A DNA stretch of 41,423 nt, from contig SHVT01000007.1 in the NCBI GenBank assembly GCA_009694125.1, positions 1 through 41,423 of the forward strand. The letters run 5' to 3'. The stretch is from Rhodospirillaceae bacterium (lineage in GTDB: Bacteria; Pseudomonadota; Alphaproteobacteria; CACIAM-22H2). A program made the translations under genes and the position numbers. Shown in pieces: positions 10,168 to 20,237 of this stretch (its first letter is position 1; each line of letters begins with the position of its first letter). A model generated the notes under the pieces. That model worked only from the letters and a program-made list of their open reading frames with translations. It was not told the origin of the DNA and did no database searches.

Positions 10168-10196
10168 TTGACGCGGCCGTGGCGCGAAGCTATGAC
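10168..10196 (+). promoter_or_regulatory. probable sigma-70 promoter of the HU gene
   Basis: TTGACG (10168-10173, 5/6), an exact 17-base spacer, then TATGAC (10191-10196, 4/6). The predicted start of transcription is near 10203, about 65 bases before the HU start codon. It is the best-matching promoter seen near this operon and implies HU is transcribed independently of lon. Confidence 0.6.
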
Positions 10197-10267
10197 TCTT
10201 TGCGTTGGGGCGGCGTTCAGCGTCGACTGAACAGACTTTCCAAGATTGGCAACAAGGGGGATCCCAA

Positions 10268-10546
10268 GTGAATAAGAATGATCTCGTGACTGCGGTGGCA
10301 GACGACTCGGCTCTCAGCAAGACTGTCGCGGCGCAGGCTGTCGAGTCGATGATTAACGTCGTCACTAAAGCCTTGAAGAAGGGCGGTGATGTTCGTCTCG
10401 TCGGCTTCGGCACGTTTTACGTGACCAAGCGGGCCGCGAGCGAAGGCCGCAATCCGCAGACTGGGGCGAAAATCAAGATTCCGGCGACCAAGCTGCCGAA
10501 GTTCAAGGCGGGCAAGAGCTTGAAGGATGCCGTCAACGGCAGATAG
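10268..10546 (+). CDS. hupB: DNA-binding protein HU
   Basis: 92 residues from a GTG start. The GTG at 10268 is chosen over an upstream in-frame ATG at 10205 because it gives the family's normal N-terminus (NKNDLVTAVADD) and is preceded by AAGGGGG. HU dimers bend and compact DNA without sequence specificity. The diagnostic beta-arm region reads GFGTFYVTKRAASEGRNPQTG, here ending in KIPATKLPKFKAGKSLKDAV. HU versus IHF: the non-divergent arm and the position after lon favour HU. It is monocistronic between its own promoter and a hairpin terminator. Confidence 0.96.
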   Translation: MNKNDLVTAVADDSALSKTVAAQAVESMINVVTKALKKGGDVRLVGFGTFYVTKRAASEGRNPQTGAKIKIPATKLPKFKAGKSLKDAVNGR

Positions 10547-10572
10547 CCGGTCGCTTTTTTTTCCTACGCTGA

Positions 10573-10610
10573 CGTGCCGGCCCGCCTTGTGGCCGGCACG
10601 TTTGCTTTTG
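10573..10610 (+). terminator. rho-independent terminator after hupB
   Basis: CGTGCCGGC (10573-10581) pairs perfectly over 9 bp with GCCGGCACG (10592-10600); the 10-base loop is followed by TTTGCTTTTG, a T-rich tract. An eight-T run also lies just before the stem (10554-10562). Confidence 0.75.
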
Positions 10611-10681
10611 GGTGCGCCCAAGGGCGTTTCCGCTCTATTGGATTTGAGGACCGCAGAGTAATATTTGCCCGCTACGGGATC

Positions 10682-10757
10682 GGGCGATTAGCTCAGTTGG
10701 TAGAGCATCTCGTTTACACCGAGAGGGTCGGCGGTTCGAGTCCGTCATCGCCCACCA
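10682..10757 (+). tRNA. tRNA-Val (anticodon UAC)
   Basis: 76 bases with an encoded CCA. The acceptor GGGCGAT pairs with ATCGCCC. The D arm is GCTCAGTTGGTAGAGC. The anticodon stem TCTCG/CGAGA encloses TTTACAC, with TAC at 10715-10717. The T loop is TTCGAGT. It follows the HU terminator by about 70 bases; TAATAT at 10659-10664 may be its -10 box but the spacing to TTGGAT is short (15). Confidence 0.97.
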
Positions 10758-10802
10758 ATCTGGCCGGGCCGCCCAATAGACCATGTCGCGCATGGGCCGA
10801 AT

Positions 10803-11897
10803 GTGAAGATCGACGGGACTCACTATCGCACGATTTGGGTTGGCGAAGACGGCTGGTCGGTCCGCGTCATCGATCAGACGCGGTTGCCGCATCGCTTCGA
10901 GATCATTCGACTCGCCGGGCTCGATGATGCGGCGGCGGCGATTCGCACGATGCGTGTGCGCGGCGCCCCATTGATCGGCGCCACCGCGGCCTACGGCTTG
11001 GCCTTGGCAATGCGGGAAGACGCGTCGGAATCCGGGCTAGATCGCGCCCACGATCTTCTGCTGGCGACGCGGCCGACGGCGGTCAACCTTCGCTGGGCGC
11101 TCTCCGACATGCGCGAACGTCTGGGGCGGACGCCGGCGAATCAACGGGTGGAGGCGGCCTATGGGCGGGCGGCGGCGATCGCCGACGAAGATGTTGCGAT
11201 GAACGAGGCGATCGGCGGCCACGGTTTGGCTTTGCTGCGCGACGCCGCACAGCGCAAAAACGACGCCTCGCCGGTGAATATTCTGACGCATTGCAATGCC
11301 GGATGGTTGGCCACCGTCGATTGGGGAACGGCGCTGGCGCCTATTTACAAGGCGCACGATGAGGGCCTGCCGATTCACGTGTGGGTGGATGAAACACGAC
11401 CGCGCAACCAGGGCGCGAGCCTAACCGCGTGGGAGCTGGGCCGGCATGGCGTGCCGCATACTGTTATCGTGGACAATGTCGGAGGCCATCTCATGCAGCA
11501 TGGCATGGTGGATCTTTGCATCGTTGGCACCGACCGCACGACCGCGCGCGGCGACGTATGCAACAAAATCGGAACCTATTTGAAAGCGCTGGCCGCGGCC
11601 GATAATCGGGTTCCATTTTACGTTGCCCTTCCCGGGCCCAGCGTCGATTGGACGATTGAGGATGGGATTCGCGACGTCCCGATTGAGCAGCGCGACGCAA
11701 GCGAGGTCTCCGAGATTTCAGGCCTTACGTCCGAGGGTGCATTGATATCGGTCAAGGTAACGCCTCAGGGCAGCGCCGCGGCGAACTACGCATTCGACGT
11801 AACGCCGGCTCGGCTGGTCACAGGACTGATAACCGAACGGGGCGTGTGCCCGGCCTCCCGCGCCGGCCTGGCGTCGCTCTATCCCCAACATGCCTGA
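10803..11897 (+). CDS. mtnA: S-methyl-5-thioribose-1-phosphate isomerase
   Basis: 364 residues, eIF2B-like fold. It converts methylthioribose 1-phosphate (aldose) to methylthioribulose 1-phosphate in methionine salvage, recycling the by-product of polyamine and quorum-signal synthesis. The N-terminal motif [20 protein letters not shown] and the catalytic Cys164 ([16 protein letters not shown]) and Asp244 ([18 protein letters not shown]) are present. It starts with GTG at 10803; the ATG two bases upstream is out of frame and followed at once by a stop. No other salvage gene (mtnB, mtnC, mtnK) lies in the window. Its last 8 bases overlap the next gene, suggesting coupling. Confidence 0.93.
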   Translation: MKIDGTHYRTIWVGEDGWSVRVIDQTRLPHRFEIIRLAGLDDAAAAIRTMRVRGAPLIGATAAYGLALAMREDASESGLDRAHDLLLATRPTAVNLRWALSDMRERLGRTPANQRVEAAYGRAAAIADEDVAMNEAIGGHGLALLRDAAQRKNDASPVNILTHCNAGWLATVDWGTALAPIYKAHDEGLPIHVWVDETRPRNQGASLTAWELGRHGVPHTVIVDNVGGHLMQHGMVDLCIVGTDRTTARGDVCNKIGTYLKALAAADNRVPFYVALPGPSVDWTIEDGIRDVPIEQRDASEVSEISGLTSEGALISVKVTPQGSAAANYAFDVTPARLVTGLITERGVCPASRAGLASLYPQHA

Positions 11898-13170
11898 GCG
11901 TTTCCGCTTGCGGCGCGGCCGGCTATTGGTGGCCGCCCTGAGCCTGACATTGCTCCCGGTTGTCGCGCCGGCCTACACGTTTCGCGCGAATGAAGGTGCC
12001 CTTCCGCCGGGCAGCACGATGGGCGAGTCATCGACGCGACCGCGCCAGGTATTGACCGTTGAGCGGCAGGGCGGCCGGGTTCCCTATCTGGTAGCACTCG
12101 GAAAGGTCGCATTTAACGCGCCCGAAATTTTCGGTGGTCTCGCGCGACAGGCTCGGCTGACCTGCAATGCTTGCCACCATAATGGCGCAAACAACCCGGA
12201 TTTGTTTATCGAGGGGCTGTCGACGCGGCCGGGTGTCTTCGATCCGACTAACGCGTTGTTCAACCCGAAAACGGATGATGGGATTTTCCAATCCGTCGAT
12301 ATTCCAAGCTTGCGCGGCATCCGCATCACCGGACCCTACGGCCGCGACGGCCGCTTTGCTTCACTGCGCGAATTCACGCGTCATGTGATCGTCGAGGAAT
12401 TCGCCGGCGCCGAGCCCTCGCCGCTGATTCTAGATGCTTTAGTTGCTTATCAGCAGCAGTTCGAATTCTTGCCCAATCCCATCCTGCGCCCAGACGGCAG
12501 ATTGATCGATGCGGCGCCCGCCGCGGCGCGCCGCGGTGAGCTTTTGTTTTTCCGCCCGTTTCCATTGGCGCCGGAGTTGAGTTGCGCCGCGTGCCATCCA
12601 CCGACCGCCAATTTTCTCGATCGCCGTCAGCATGATTTTGGAGAAGGAGCCTTTGATACACCAACCTTGCGCGATGTCCGCTTCTCAGCGCCATTTTTTC
12701 ATGACGGTCGCTTCCCGGCGCTGGCGCCGGTTGTCGACTATTTCAACGACTTGTTCGGTCTAGGCTTGTCGCCGGGGGATCGAAGCGATCTGGTGGCTTA
12801 TCTCGACGCCGTGGGCGATGGCGAGAGGCCGGAGGAAGCGATCACGCTCGCGACCGACCTGGCCGATCTGTCCGCGATCGGTGAGGCGCTCGATGGCGCC
12901 TTGGCCGACGAGGATAGAGCCTCCGTCGCGCTGGTCGTTGATACGGCCCGCCTCATCTTGAGTGCGATGCATGACCGATATCCGGAACGCGAGGTCGCGG
13001 CGCGTCAGGTGCTGGTCGATTGGTCGCTTCAACTTCGGCAGATCGACCGGTTGAGCGGCGAGGACCAATTCGAGGAGGCCAAGCTGGCATTCCGGCAACA
13101 CCGCAATCGCCTTTCCGCCGACGAGCCAATTCTACGTCAGGCGCAGGCCGCCGCGGGCTATATACGGTAG
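11890..13170 (+). CDS. periplasmic di-heme cytochrome c peroxidase / MauG-like protein
   Basis: 426 residues. An N-terminal signal peptide ([19 protein letters not shown], residues 9-27) sends it to the periplasm. There are two CXXCH haem c sites: CNACH at 92-96 and CAACH at 232-236. Each half carries a matching downstream motif, [10 protein letters not shown] after haem 1 and [10 protein letters not shown] after haem 2, the internal duplication typical of the CcpA/MauG superfamily. Members reduce hydrogen peroxide or oxidise protein or small substrates; which applies here is not decidable. The C-terminal 100 residues are helical and lack a haem site. It overlaps mtnA by 8 bases, an unusual partner; a functional link is not established. 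Confidence 0.85.
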   Translation: MPERFRLRRGRLLVAALSLTLLPVVAPAYTFRANEGALPPGSTMGESSTRPRQVLTVERQGGRVPYLVALGKVAFNAPEIFGGLARQARLTCNACHHNGANNPDLFIEGLSTRPGVFDPTNALFNPKTDDGIFQSVDIPSLRGIRITGPYGRDGRFASLREFTRHVIVEEFAGAEPSPLILDALVAYQQQFEFLPNPILRPDGRLIDAAPAAARRGELLFFRPFPLAPELSCAACHPPTANFLDRRQHDFGEGAFDTPTLRDVRFSAPFFHDGRFPALAPVVDYFNDLFGLGLSPGDRSDLVAYLDAVGDGERPEEAITLATDLADLSAIGEALDGALADEDRASVALVVDTARLILSAMHDRYPEREVAARQVLVDWSLQLRQIDRLSGEDQFEEAKLAFRQHRNRLSADEPILRQAQAAAGYIR

Positions 13171-13193
13171 GCCGTAGGATCGATGTCCTCGCC

Positions 13194-13222
13194 TTGACAC
13201 CCTAGGGACCAGGGTTTACACC
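13194..13222 (+). promoter_or_regulatory. probable promoter of tRNA-Asp
   Basis: A perfect -35 TTGACA (13194-13199), a 17-base spacer and a weak -10 TACACC (13217-13222), placing the transcription start about 10 bases before the tRNA. Strong -35 with poor -10 is common for alphaproteobacterial stable RNA promoters. Confidence 0.5.
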
Positions 13223-13239
13223 CACCTCCTCTTCGCGAC

Positions 13240-13316
<77 letters not shown>

Positions 13317-13378
13317 GCCCCGCGATGCCGCCGGCGCAAGCCGATTTGGGCTCGGGAACAAGATGGAAAGAGTAGTTC

Positions 13379-13407
13379 TTCCTTCCACGGGGGGGTGATC
13401 CTACAAT
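13379..13407 (+). promoter_or_regulatory. tentative promoter of the nuo operon, spacer with a G7 tract
   Basis: TACAAT at 13402-13407 is a 5/6 match to the -10 box; 17 bases upstream TTCCTT (13379-13384) is a poor -35. A run of seven G (13389-13395) lies inside the spacer. The start of nuoA is 100 bases downstream. Nothing else gene-like is visible in 13317-13506. Confidence 0.3.
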
Positions 13408-13506
13408 GCGGCGTAATGGCTTTTCCGGCGGGCGGCGGGATGGCCCAAGAACTGCGCTGTTTGCGGCAGCCGATCGAACGATGCGCTGTCGGGGGGATTG
13501 ACGGCA

Positions 13507-13872
13507 ATGGACGCGATGCTGCGGGAGTATCTGCCCATCCTCATCTTTTTGGGGTTGGCGATCGGTATCGCCACTGTGATGGTGGCGGCATCTTACATCG
13601 CCGGGACGCAGCGCCCGGATTCCGAAAAATTGTCGGCCTACGAATGTGGCTTCGAACCCTTCAGTGATGCCCGGCATAAATTCGACGTGCGCTTCTACCT
13701 TGTCGCCATTCTGTTCATCATTTTCGACCTCGAAGTTGCGTTCCTGTTTCCGTGGGCCGTTACCCTGGGCCAGACTGGCCTGTTCGGATTTTGGTCGATG
13801 GTAGTGTTCTTAGGCGTGCTGACGATCGGGTTCGTATATGAGTGGAAAAAAGGGGCCCTGGAATGGGAGTGA
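13507..13872 (+). CDS. nuoA: NADH-quinone oxidoreductase subunit A
   Basis: 121 residues from ATG 13507, preceded by GGGGGGA at 9 bases; a TTG nine bases upstream is in frame but less likely. Small membrane subunit of complex I (ND3 homologue) with three predicted transmembrane helices (about 8-30, 61-82, 88-110). The conserved loop [13 protein letters not shown] contains the cysteine that reports the active/deactive transition in mitochondrial ND3. [20 protein letters not shown] is the signature of helix 2. First gene of the 14-gene nuo cluster; its end overlaps nuoB by 10 bases. Confidence 0.95.
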   Translation: MDAMLREYLPILIFLGLAIGIATVMVAASYIAGTQRPDSEKLSAYECGFEPFSDARHKFDVRFYLVAILFIIFDLEVAFLFPWAVTLGQTGLFGFWSMVVFLGVLTIGFVYEWKKGALEWE

Positions 13873-14426
13873 CCTCAGGCGCGCCTATTCCTGCCGCCGC
13901 CTCGACTTCACCGCTGGCCGGCCCCATCCAACCGGACAACTTTTTCCTTGGCCTCAACCAAGAGGTCGCGGATAAGGGGTTCATCGTCACCCATGTCGAC
14001 AAGCTGGTTGCCTGGGCGCGCACCGGCTCGCTTTGGCCGATGACCTTTGGCCTGGCCTGCTGCGCGGTCGAAATGATGCATACCGCCGCCAGCCGCTACG
14101 ATCTCGATCGGTTCGGCTTGGTTTTTCGTCCTAGCCCCCGGCAAGCCGACGTCATGATCGTCGCCGGTACGTTGACCAACAAGATGGCGCCAGCGCTACG
14201 TAAGGTTTACGACCAGATGGCGGAGCCGCGTTGGGTCATTTCCATGGGTTCTTGCGCCAATGGCGGCGGCTATTACCACTACTCCTATTCCGTTGTGCGC
14301 GGGTGCGATCGCATTGTTCCCGTCGACATTTATGTGCCCGGCTGCCCGCCCACTGCCGAAGCGCTTCTCTACGGAATTCTTCAGTTGCAGAAGAAAATCC
14401 GGCGGACCACGACGATATTGCGCTAA
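13863..14426 (+). CDS. nuoB: NADH-quinone oxidoreductase subunit B (cluster N2)
   Basis: 187 residues from ATG 13863, which has AGGGG about 9 bases upstream; a GTG at 13842 would only add seven residues encoded inside nuoA. Peripheral subunit carrying the terminal 4Fe-4S cluster N2 that reduces ubiquinone. The ligands are visible: tandem Cys66-Cys67 in [11 protein letters not shown], Cys131 in SMGSCANGG and Cys161 in [12 protein letters not shown]. The N-terminal 25 residues are Ala/Pro-rich and not conserved. It sits against NuoD at the quinone pocket. Confidence 0.96.
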   Translation: MGVTSGAPIPAAASTSPLAGPIQPDNFFLGLNQEVADKGFIVTHVDKLVAWARTGSLWPMTFGLACCAVEMMHTAASRYDLDRFGLVFRPSPRQADVMIVAGTLTNKMAPALRKVYDQMAEPRWVISMGSCANGGGYYHYSYSVVRGCDRIVPVDIYVPGCPPTAEALLYGILQLQKKIRRTTTILR

Positions 14427-14453
14427 CCGGCCCCGGCTGAGGCTTCAAACCCC

Positions 14454-15062
14454 ATGACCCTGTCACTCACGGACCTTGGCGATTACGTCAATTCCAAATT
14501 GTCGCAACTGGTCCTCTCATCCGACGTCAGGCTGGGTGAATTGACGATTGGGGTGCGGACGCGCGCGATCGTCGAAATCCTGACCTTCCTGCGCGACGAT
14601 TCACGCTGCGCCTTCACACAGCTCGTCGACCTCTGTGGGGTGGATTATCCCGCCCGCGACCAAAGGCTGGAGGTCGTGTACAACCTGCTCAGCGTCACCA
14701 ACAACCAACGCATTCGCGTCAAGGCCGCGACCGATGAAGTCACGCCGGTACCGAGCGTGACCGGCGTTTTTAAATGCGCCGGGTGGTATGAGCGCGAGGC
14801 TTGGGACCTCTACGGGATTCTCTTCTCGGATCATCCGGATTTGCGCCGAATCCTGACCGACTATGGATTCGAGGGTCACCCGATGCGAAAGGACTTCCCG
14901 CTGACCGGGTTCGTCGAGGTGCGTTACGACGATGAACAGAAGCGTGTCGTTTATGAACCGGTGAAACTCGCGCAGGAATTCCGCACCTTTGACTTCCTCA
15001 GCCCCTGGGAAGGTATGACGCAGCTTCCCGGCGACGAAAAGGCGCAGGATCCGCGCCAATGA
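14454..15062 (+). CDS. nuoC: NADH-quinone oxidoreductase subunit C (30 kDa)
   Basis: 202 residues. Structural subunit of the hydrogenase-like connecting arm, with no cofactor. The signature [20 protein letters not shown] is followed by [20 protein letters not shown] and the 30-kDa motif [19 protein letters not shown]. It is a free-standing gene, unlike the nuoCD fusion of E. coli, and overlaps nuoD by four bases (ATGA), so translation is probably coupled. Confidence 0.96.
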   Translation: MTLSLTDLGDYVNSKLSQLVLSSDVRLGELTIGVRTRAIVEILTFLRDDSRCAFTQLVDLCGVDYPARDQRLEVVYNLLSVTNNQRIRVKAATDEVTPVPSVTGVFKCAGWYEREAWDLYGILFSDHPDLRRILTDYGFEGHPMRKDFPLTGFVEVRYDDEQKRVVYEPVKLAQEFRTFDFLSPWEGMTQLPGDEKAQDPRQ

Positions 15063-16237
15063 CCGACGTTCAGATCAAGAATTTCACGATGAATTTCGGG
15101 CCGCAGCATCCCGCGGCTCATGGCGTGCTGCGGTTGGTGTTGGAGTTGGATGGGGAAATCGTGGAGCGTGCGGATCCCCATATCGGATTGCTTCATCGCG
15201 GCACCGAAAAGCTCATCGAGCACAAGACCTATCTTCAGGCCGTGCCCTATTTCGATCGGTTGGACTATGTCTCGCCGATGTGCCAAGAGCACGCCTTCGC
15301 CCTGGCGGTGGAGAAACTCCTGGGACTGAAGGTGCCGCCGCGCGCCCAGCATATCCGCGTGCTGTTCAGCGAAATCACGCGCATTCTCAATCACATCCTC
15401 AACATCACGACATTCGCGATTGATGTCGGCGCGATGACGCCGCTGCTCTGGGGTTTCGAGGAGCGCGAGAAGCTCATGGAATTTTATGAGCGCGTCTCCG
15501 GCGCTCGGCTGCACGCCGCTTATTTCCGGCCCGGCGGCGTTCAACAGGACATGCCAGCAGGGCTCGCCGACGATATCTGGGCGTTCACCGAGACCTATCC
15601 CAAGATCATCGACGACATTGAAAGCCTCCTCACCGAAAACCGCATCTTCAAGCAGCGCACCGTCAATATCGGCGCCATTTCGCAGGCGGATGCTCTTAAC
15701 TGGGGCCTGACCGGTCCCATGTTGCGAGCCTGCGGCGCGGCCTGGGATCTTCGCAAGGCCCAGCCTTACGATTCCTACGCTCAGATGGATTTCGACATCC
15801 CCGTCGGCAAACACGGCGATTGTTATGATCGTTATCTCGTCCGCATGGAGGAAATGCGACAGAGCCTGCGCATCATGCGGCAAGCGCTGAAGGAAATGCC
15901 CGACGGCCCGGTCAAGGTTGACGACCAGAAAGTGTCGCCGCCGCGCCGCGCCGAAATGAAACGCTCGATGGAGGCGCTTATCCATCACTTCAAGCTGTAC
16001 ACCGAGGGTTACCACGTTCCGGCCGGCGAAACCTACACAGCCGTGGAAGCGCCCAAGGGCGAGTTCGGCGTCTACCTTGTGGCCGACGGCACCAACCGGC
16101 CCTATCGCTGCAAGATTAGGGCGACGAGCTTTCCCTTCCTCGCCGCGCTGGATTTCATGTCGCGCGGCCACATGCTAGCGGACGTCGTTGCGATCATCGG
16201 GTCGATGGACATAGTCTTCGGGGAGGTCGACCGGTGA
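15059..16237 (+). CDS. nuoD: NADH-quinone oxidoreductase subunit D (49 kDa)
   Basis: 392 residues. Homologue of the NiFe-hydrogenase large subunit that forms the ubiquinone head-group site with Nuo[21 protein letters not shown] contains the conserved histidine pair region, and [15 protein letters not shown] follows. The C-terminus [19 protein letters not shown] is canonical. Tyr and Asp residues that bind quinone in other species fall in the conserved blocks, but I did not map each. Overlaps nuoC and nuoE by four bases at each end. Confidence 0.97.
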   Translation: MTDVQIKNFTMNFGPQHPAAHGVLRLVLELDGEIVERADPHIGLLHRGTEKLIEHKTYLQAVPYFDRLDYVSPMCQEHAFALAVEKLLGLKVPPRAQHIRVLFSEITRILNHILNITTFAIDVGAMTPLLWGFEEREKLMEFYERVSGARLHAAYFRPGGVQQDMPAGLADDIWAFTETYPKIIDDIESLLTENRIFKQRTVNIGAISQADALNWGLTGPMLRACGAAWDLRKAQPYDSYAQMDFDIPVGKHGDCYDRYLVRMEEMRQSLRIMRQALKEMPDGPVKVDDQKVSPPRRAEMKRSMEALIHHFKLYTEGYHVPAGETYTAVEAPKGEFGVYLVADGTNRPYRCKIRATSFPFLAALDFMSRGHMLADVVAIIGSMDIVFGEVDR

Positions 16238-16851
16238 CCTCGAATCCCGCCAAAGCGGTTCAGCCCAAGAGCTTTGCGTTTACGGCGGAGAATCTGGCCC
16301 GGGCTCAGAAGATCATCGCCCGCTATCCGCAAGGGCGACAGGCGAGCGCCGTGCTGCCGCTGCTCGATCTGGCACAGCGGCAGGCCGGCGGCTGGTTGCC
16401 TCTGGCGGCGATGGATCATGTAGCCGGCATTCTCGAAATGGCCTCCATTCGGGTCTACGAGGTCGCGACGTTCTATTCGATGTTCAATTTGGAGCCGGTG
16501 GGCCGCTACCTCGTCCAAGTCTGCACGACGACACCGTGCTGGCTGTGCGGCAGCGAGGCGGTGGCCAAGGCGTGCGAAGACACGCTCGGCATTCGTTTTG
16601 GCGAGACCACCCCTGATGGGCTCTTCACGCTGAAAGAGGTCGAATGCCTCGGCGCCTGTGTCAACGCGCCGATGGTCCAGATCAACGACGATTATTATGA
16701 AGACCTGGATGCCGATCGCGTTCGGGCGGTGCTTCAGGCCCTCAAGGCCGGCACCAAACCCAAGCCCGGGTCGCAGACGGGGCGGCAGACCTCGGCGCCA
16801 GCCGGTGCGCCCACGACATTGACCGCGGCCAAGGGCGCGGGAGGTTCCTGA
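16234..16851 (+). CDS. nuoE: NADH-quinone oxidoreductase subunit E (24 kDa, cluster N1a)
   Basis: 205 residues, thioredoxin-like 2Fe-2S subunit of the NADH dehydrogenase module. Ligands are Cys97 and Cys102 ([12 protein letters not shown]) and Cys138 and Cys142 ([11 protein letters not shown]). The helical N-terminus docks on NuoF. The last 35 residues are an Ala/Pro/Gly/Thr-rich tail with no recognisable fold. It overlaps nuoD by four bases and nuoF by one. Confidence 0.96.
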   Translation: MTSNPAKAVQPKSFAFTAENLARAQKIIARYPQGRQASAVLPLLDLAQRQAGGWLPLAAMDHVAGILEMASIRVYEVATFYSMFNLEPVGRYLVQVCTTTPCWLCGSEAVAKACEDTLGIRFGETTPDGLFTLKEVECLGACVNAPMVQINDDYYEDLDADRVRAVLQALKAGTKPKPGSQTGRQTSAPAGAPTTLTAAKGAGGS

Positions 16852-18143
16852 TGCTGCGCGATAGCGACCGCGTCTTCACCAATCTGTACGGTCAAGCCGA
16901 CTGGCGCCTGAACGCCGCGCGCGCGCGCGGCGACTGGGACGGGACCAAGGATCTGATCGCGAAGGGTCGCGACTGGATGGTCGAGCAGGTCAAGGCCTCC
17001 GGGCTGCGCGGGCGCGGCGGCGCCGGCTTTCCCACCGGTCTCAAATGGTCGTTCATGCCTAAGCAGCCGACGGGTCGGCCGCACTATTTGGTGGTCAACG
17101 CCGATGAAGGCGAACCGGGAACCTGCAAGGACCGGGACATTCTGCGCCACGATCCGCATAAATTCCTGGAGGGGTGTCTTTTGGCCAGTTTCGCCATGGG
17201 CGCCGGCACCTGTTACATCTACATTCGTGGCGAATTTTATGCCGAAGCCTCGAACATGCAGGTCGCCATCGACGAGGCCTATGCCGCCGGATTGATCGGC
17301 AAAAACGCCTGCGGATCCGGGTTCGATTGCGACATCCACCTTCACCGCGGAGCCGGCGCCTATATCTGCGGCGAGGAGATGGCGCTGATTGAGAGCCTTG
17401 AGGGCAAGAAAGGCCAGCCTCGGCTGAAGCCGCCGTTTCCGGCCGCGATGGGCCTCTATGGCTGTCCGACGACCGTCAACAATGTTGAGACCATCGCTGT
17501 CGTTCCCGCGATCTTGCGCCGCGGCGGCGCATGGTTCGCCGGAATCGGACGGCCCAAGAATTCCGGCACCAAGATTTTTTGCATCTCCGGCCATGTGAAC
17601 AAACCGTGCAATGTCGAGGAGGAGATGGGCATCCCCATGCGGGAGCTGATCGATAGGCATGCCGGCGGCGTTCGCGGCGGCTGGGACAATTTGCAGGCAG
17701 TTATTCCCGGCGGCTCGTCGGTCCCGGTCTTACCCAAATCGATCTGCGACACCGTGCTGATGGACTTCGATGCGCTGCGCGATGTGCAGTCTGGCCTGGG
17801 CACGGCGGCCGTCATCGTCATGGACAAATCGAACGACATCGTGCGTGCCATTGCCCGGTTATCGAAATTCTACAAACATGAGAGCTGTGGCCAGTGCACG
17901 CCGTGCCGGGAGGGCACAGGCTGGATGTGGCGGGTGATGGAGCGCCTCGTTCGCGGCGACGCCCGCATTGACGAAATCGATGCGTTGGAGGAAGTCACAC
18001 GCCAAGTCGAGGGCCACACGATCTGTGCCCTTGGCGATGCGGCGGCTTGGCCTATTCAAGGGCTCATCCGTCATTTTCGCCCGGAGCTCGAGCGCCGCAT
18101 CCATGCGCGTGCCGCCGCCGGCGCGGCGCACGCGGCGGAATAG
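16851..18143 (+). CDS. nuoF: NADH-quinone oxidoreductase subunit F (51 kDa, FMN and N3)
   Basis: 430 residues. It oxidises NADH by hydride transfer to FMN. The glycine-rich NADH/FMN segment is [16 protein letters not shown] (51-66), followed by [17 protein letters not shown]. The 4Fe-4S cluster N3 ligands are Cys346, Cys349 and Cys352 ([11 protein letters not shown]) plus Cys392 in [12 protein letters not shown]. All are intact. The start codon shares one base with the nuoE stop; nuoG follows after nine bases. Confidence 0.97.
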   Translation: MLRDSDRVFTNLYGQADWRLNAARARGDWDGTKDLIAKGRDWMVEQVKASGLRGRGGAGFPTGLKWSFMPKQPTGRPHYLVVNADEGEPGTCKDRDILRHDPHKFLEGCLLASFAMGAGTCYIYIRGEFYAEASNMQVAIDEAYAAGLIGKNACGSGFDCDIHLHRGAGAYICGEEMALIESLEGKKGQPRLKPPFPAAMGLYGCPTTVNNVETIAVVPAILRRGGAWFAGIGRPKNSGTKIFCISGHVNKPCNVEEEMGIPMRELIDRHAGGVRGGWDNLQAVIPGGSSVPVLPKSICDTVLMDFDALRDVQSGLGTAAVIVMDKSNDIVRAIARLSKFYKHESCGQCTPCREGTGWMWRVMERLVRGDARIDEIDALEEVTRQVEGHTICALGDAAAWPIQGLIRHFRPELERRIHARAAAGAAHAAE

Positions 18144-18152
18144 GGGAAGGTC

Positions 18153-20237
18153 ATGCCAAAGCTCGTCATAGATGGCCGCGAAATCGAAGTTCCCGCGGGC
18201 GTCACGGTGCTGCAGGCGTGCGAAGCCGCCGGAGTCGAGGTGCCGCGATTCTGCTACCACGAGCGCCTGTCGATCGCCGGCAATTGCCGCATGTGCCTGG
18301 TCGAGATGGAGAAATCGCCAAAGCCAATTGCTTCCTGCGCCATGCCGGCCGCCGATGGAATGGTCATCCGCACGGATAGCCCGATGGCGAAGAAGGCACG
18401 CAAGGGTGTGATGGAATTTCTCCTCATCAACCACCCGCTCGATTGCCCGATCTGCGACCAGGGCGGCGAATGCGATCTGCAGGACCAGGCCATGGCCTAT
18501 GGATTCGATCGCAGCCGCTATATCGAGAACAAACGTGCGGTCGAGGACAAGGAATTCGGTCCGCTGGTTAAGACTTCAATGACTCGCTGCATCCATTGCA
18601 CGCGTTGCATCCGTTTCGCGACCGAGGTTGCCGGCGTCGAGGATTTGGGCGCTACCGGGCGCGGCGAACACATGGAAGTCGGTACCTATGTCGAAAAGGC
18701 GCTGGCATCCGAGATGTCCGGCAACATCATCGATCTGTGCCCCGTCGGCGCGTTGACCTCGAAGCCCTATGCCTTTACGGCGCGGCCCTGGGAACTGCGC
18801 AAGACCGAATCGGTCGACGTGATGGATGCGATCGGCAGCAATATCCGCGTCGATGCGCGCGGAAACGAGGTCATGCGCGTGTTGCCCCGCCTGAATGAAG
18901 ACATCAACGAGGAGTGGATCTCCGACAAGACCCGTTTTGCTTGCGACGGGTTGAAGCGCCAGCGTCTCGACCGGCCTTATGTGCGGCGCCGCGGCAAACT
19001 CGTCGAAGCCACCTGGCCGGAAGCCTTCGGCGCCATCGCCGAGGCGGTTAAGGACCTCTCCGGCGAAAAAATTGCCGCGATCGTCGGCGATCAATGCGAC
19101 GCCGAATCCATGGTCGTGCTCAAGGACCTGGTGGCGCAGCTGGGCTCGCCGAACGTCGACTGCCGCCAGGACCGAGCCAAGTTGGATGCTTCCTGCCGCG
19201 CCGGCTACTTGTTCAACACGACCATCGCCGGTATCGAGAGCGCCGACGTCGCGCTCTTGATCGGCACCGATCCGCGGCGCGAGGCGGCAATCGTCAACAC
19301 GCGCTTGCGGAAGCGCCACCGGATGGGCGGATTTGCGGTCGGCGTCATCGGTCCGCATAACGATCTCACCTACAAATACGATTACCTGGGCGGTGGCGGA
19401 CAGACCTTGGTCGAACTTGCCAACGGCCGGCATGGCTTCGCGGAGAAATTGAAGGCGGCGAAACGCCCGATGCTGATTCTTGGGCAAGGCGCGTTGGCGC
19501 GGCCCGACGGCGCCGCCGTTCTCGGCGTTGCGCGCAAACTGGCGGAATCCTTCGGCATGGTTCGCGGCGCCGATCATGCATCTGGCGCATGGAACGGGTT
19601 CAACGTCCTGCACACGGCCGCCGCGCGCGTTGGCGGGCTCGATCTCGGCCTCGTTCCCGGCCCCAAAGGGCGCGACGTCGCCGGTATCCTGGACGGCGCC
19701 GAGGCCGGCGATATCAAGGTCGTCTTTCTTCTTGCGGCCGATGAGATCAATACCAAGCGCCTCGGCAAGGCCTTCGTCATCTATCAGGGGCATCACGGTG
19801 ATTCCGGCGCGCAGCGCGCCGATGTGATCCTGCCCGGCGCCGCCTACACCGAAAAGAACGGCACCTATGTCAACACCGAGGGTCGGGTGCAACACGGCTA
19901 TGCGGCGATCTCGCCGCCCGGCGACGCGCGGGAGGACTGGAAAATCTTGCGTGCGCTGTCGGAACGGCTCGGCTTCAAGCCCGCCTACGACAGCCTGAAG
20001 CAGGTGCGTGCGCGGCTGAACGAGGTCAGCCCTACCTTCGGTCGCCCTGACGCCATTGTGCCCTCCGCCTGGGGCCAGTTCGGTCAAGCGCAGTCACAAG
20101 TGCAGCCGCAGCCTTTCCTGTCGACGGTCGTGAATTTCTACATGACCGATCCGATCGGCCGGGCGTCCGTCACGATGGCGAAATGCACGCAAGCCTTCGT
20201 CCTGAAGTCCGCCGGAAAGACGGGCACCGATGGCTGA
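18153..20237 (+). CDS. nuoG: NADH-quinone oxidoreductase subunit G (75 kDa)
   Basis: 694 residues. The N-terminal ferredoxin domain holds N1b (Cys34, Cys45, Cys48, Cys62), N5 (His94, Cys98, Cys101, Cys107) and N4 (Cys146, Cys149, Cys152, Cys196), all visible in CYHERLS, CDQGGEC, CIHCTRC and LCPVGA. The remainder (about 220-690) is the degenerate molybdopterin-oxidoreductase fold. The extra N7 cluster motif found in E. coli and Thermus is not present, giving the mitochondrial-type form. GGAU of the ribosome site is weak; GGGGAAGG lies just ahead at 18142-18149. Overlaps nuoH by eight bases. Confidence 0.97.
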   Translation: MPKLVIDGREIEVPAGVTVLQACEAAGVEVPRFCYHERLSIAGNCRMCLVEMEKSPKPIASCAMPAADGMVIRTDSPMAKKARKGVMEFLLINHPLDCPICDQGGECDLQDQAMAYGFDRSRYIENKRAVEDKEFGPLVKTSMTRCIHCTRCIRFATEVAGVEDLGATGRGEHMEVGTYVEKALASEMSGNIIDLCPVGALTSKPYAFTARPWELRKTESVDVMDAIGSNIRVDARGNEVMRVLPRLNEDINEEWISDKTRFACDGLKRQRLDRPYVRRRGKLVEATWPEAFGAIAEAVKDLSGEKIAAIVGDQCDAESMVVLKDLVAQLGSPNVDCRQDRAKLDASCRAGYLFNTTIAGIESADVALLIGTDPRREAAIVNTRLRKRHRMGGFAVGVIGPHNDLTYKYDYLGGGGQTLVELANGRHGFAEKLKAAKRPMLILGQGALARPDGAAVLGVARKLAESFGMVRGADHASGAWNGFNVLHTAAARVGGLDLGLVPGPKGRDVAGILDGAEAGDIKVVFLLAADEINTKRLGKAFVIYQGHHGDSGAQRADVILPGAAYTEKNGTYVNTEGRVQHGYAAISPPGDAREDWKILRALSERLGFKPAYDSLKQVRARLNEVSPTFGRPDAIVPSAWGQFGQAQSQVQPQPFLSTVVNFYMTDPIGRASVTMAKCTQAFVLKSAGKTGTDG

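Noticed and set aside
13842-13862. Upstream GTG start for nuoB
   Set aside because: It adds only residues encoded within the nuoA end and lacks a ribosome site as good as that of ATG 13863.
18576-20087. 503-codon open frame on the minus strand opposite nuoG
   Set aside because: Same reasoning: no motif or credible start, and the opposite strand has intact iron-sulphur motifs.
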